A stretch of DNA of 64,000 nt from Siphlonurus alternatus. Taxonomy: Eukaryota > Arthropoda > Insecta > Ephemeroptera > Siphlonuridae. A program made the translations under genes and the position numbers. The first letter of the stretch is position 1, and each line of letters opens with the position of its first letter. The stretch covers positions 11,460,387 to 11,524,386 of the forward strand of contig OX463786.1 in the NCBI GenBank assembly GCA_949825025.1. Reading direction: 5' to 3'. Positions 61,311 through 64,000 of the stretch are shown here, piece after piece. Under the pieces are notes generated by a model, which worked only from the letters and a program-made list of their open reading frames with translations, was not told the origin of the DNA and searched no databases.

Positions 61311-64000
61311 ACAGTTTAATTAAAAATGTAACATCAATGTATTTGTTTTAGTCAACAGTTTAAAGGTAAGTTCTTTCTCGTATTTTTCACTACATTTGTT
61401 CTTCAAGTTACGATATCCTGACCTTTCTCTGGTCTACCTGCAAAAGTTTTCGAACTGTTGGCTACAATGATTGATTTCTTAATAAAGGTAGTGTCAGTAA
61501 TGGAACAGAAATAGAACTGCATGACTTAAAGTCTCACAATTTCATACAAGTTGTATTTTTTCTACGTACAACATTGGAATAGTAGGAACTTAAACCTTGT
61601 CTGATTCTCTGCAATGATTATGTAAGCTGTTGTTTTTTATAATTACGAAGAAATGAATATTTATATTTAAGAAAAATACCTCTATAAAGGTTTCAAGTCA
61701 GCTGATTTTGACATGCTCCCACCATCCTATTTAAACCCATGTAAAAAAAAAAAAACTCAACCTCTCTTCTGGCATTAGAGAATTATATTTTTTAGAGAAA
61801 AATAAGCTCAAATGAGCTCTTGATTCATTAACAGAAAATCCCTAAATGGGAGGAGGTGGTTGGAAATGGTTGCAAATTAATAGCTTTAATTTAATAAATA
61901 TTGAGAAAAAATGCATTTTTTTTTAAATGTGCATGATGGCTTAATATGGAGAACATTTTCCAAAGGGGGAGATTCTTGAAGATCCTAAAAAGCACCAAAA
62001 TTTTTTCAAGTTCAATACATTTATATTGTTTAAAAGAATCCACAAATTGAGCATTCGTGTTAACCTGAGTTGTACAGGTGTTACCCATTGAATTTTTTTT
62101 ATGAAGTATAAAAATTCAAAGTTATTGAAGTGTTGGAATCAATTTCACATTATTTAGATCGCAATCTTAAATCTTGTTTTATAATTTAAAGTTTACTTTC
62201 TCCTTACAAGCTGCGTACTTTATCTTTGCACTTACTACTAAAACAAGTACATAAAGTTTACATACTGTCTGAAATAACCAGATAATCAATAAAATTTGGT
62301 GTAAAATAAATTTTAGAATAAATATCGATTATTGTTAAATTTATATATTGCTAAAAAGAAAGAAGTATCAAAATTATCAGTAAATAAAAGTACCTTTGAT
62401 TTTATAGCATATAATGATACATTAAAAAACCAGGTTATATAGCAAAAATTTAACATTTTTACCTTATACATGGGCCTATTACTGCTCGAACGTATATAGC
62501 AACATTACTTTTATAAAAGTGTATATTTAATTTTATTTTTACTGACAAATATTTATTTGTATTAATAATGAATAAAAAAATTAACAAAATTCCAAATAAT
62601 TTAATTATTATAGTTATTATTATTATAACAAATATTTGATAAATACCTTTTTTGTGAAAAACATTAAATTTAGCCATAATTTATTAATATTTTTACATTT
62701 TATAATTTTGTTTATTGAAAATTTAAAAAACTGATAACTTTAATTTTCAAATAATATGATAACACTGTAGGGATGCTGGAAATAAAAGTATGAACATTAA
62801 TTATCAAATAATAGTACAACTAATTACAATTTTGGAGTACAAAAAAATTCAGGTCGGCATGAAAACGTATATCATTTATAACAGAGCGTACAAAGTTATA
62901 ATTATGTTATTTAGAAGCGGGCGCTGCAATTAAAATCACATTACTGGCTTGTTTGCTCGTGCTGACGGTTTATCATCACTCTCTCAGGCAGTACAAACAT
63001 AACTGAGTAAATATTGAGAATGCAAACATGAGCACACGATGGTGATATAATCTTTAGAACTATAATTAGCGTTATTATGACATAGGTATTATACACTCGA
63101 GAGCAAAAGTATAACGAATACATGTAAATATATGATAAAAATATCTCATGGCATTTTATTTTGCATTTCATACTACAGTAAATAATTTTATTTGAATTAC
63201 TTTTTTTTATATACTTAACAAATTATACGTTACTAATAGCGTAAAAACAATATCATTGTATTTTGCATGAAAATATTTTTAGGCATAATTCATATACATA
63301 CATATACAAACACTTATTCACCTTTTGCTATAAATAATTGACCCACCAACAGCCACTTCAAATTTAGTTTTAACACCATGCACTGTCATCACTTATCACA
63401 ATGTTTAATTCCAGTTTTGAAGGTTTTAAGATATGCAAAAAAGACGTCCTCTTATATTTCATTGTATTTTTTTCCCCTTGGAAACAGCTATACGACGAAT
63501 CAACTTTATTTATTTGTATTTTTAATTTTCCCTTTTGAGCCTCGAACATGTTAACCTGGCAATGTATTACCTTTTTGTAGATCACACTTTACTGGAAATT
63601 AAAATTATTAAAAACAATGCAAATTTACTTTATAATTAAGTACTAAATAATTAAAAAACATTAAAATTTAAAAAAAATATGTTTTTTAAAAATTTTAAAT
63701 TATTAAATAATAAAAAATAAATAGATAAATTCGTTTTTAAATTTCATTCTTACAAAATTAGTTTTAATTTTAAACATTATGCTTTAAAAAAGGAAATACT
63801 GATTTGTTTTAAAATGCATTTCACTTGACTCTTTGGAAATGACGCCCTTGATTTTAACGAAACTATAGCAGGGGACTTAAAACTCCCTCAAAGCTCACCA
63901 TGATCAGTCATGGTATCAATTAACGAGAAAATATCTGACTAGTTTTATAAAAATTGAGGTAATCAAGTACACGTATGGTTAGAAATGGAGGCGTTATGAG

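Overview
The window is AT-rich animal nuclear DNA with one recognisable host gene, slit, on the minus strand. It codes for the secreted axon-guidance ligand of Robo receptors. Thirty coding exons run from position 47495 down to the stop codon at 3582. All reading phases agree across every junction, and together they give about 1341 residues. Domain order and residue-level resemblance to fly Slit suggest an arthropod, most likely an insect. I cannot name the species from the sequence.

Reading along the gene: 47495-44697 holds LRR3 to LRR5 and the C-terminal cap of leucine-rich domain D1. 43673-32012 is D2, the domain known in other Slits to bind Robo. 29670-26438 is D3 and 25439-22194 is D4. 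20939-13647 carries EGF1 to EGF6, including the processing region before the motif TSPC. 12863-10798 is the laminin-G domain followed by an acidic linker, 9796-9609 is EGF7, and 3829-3582 is the C-terminal cystine knot. The signal peptide, the D1 N-terminal cap and LRR1-2 are not here; I found no exon between 47496 and 64000, so they should lie beyond the right edge. Positions 1-3581 hold the 3' UTR and downstream DNA.

The introns carry a dense repeat load. A non-LTR retrotransposon with two long open frames (16270-20180) sits in the EGF2 intron in the same orientation as slit. A 203-bp satellite with a five-unit higher-order period fills about 4.1 kb of the last intron. At least twenty foldback (inverted-repeat) elements are scattered through the introns. 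They include a TTAA-bounded family, a nested pair, and several unrelated elements that share the palindrome TGACGTCA.

The most unusual features are at exon edges. An 88-bp unit that contains the 3' splice site and first codons of the EGF6/laminin-G exon is present four times in tandem. The end and donor of the exon at 10798-10954 has a second copy on the far side of a foldback element. A tRNA-like 3' half starts within a few bases of the EGF7 donor. I did not find a new multi-gene system; the novelty here lies in repeat structure and its contact with slit splicing.
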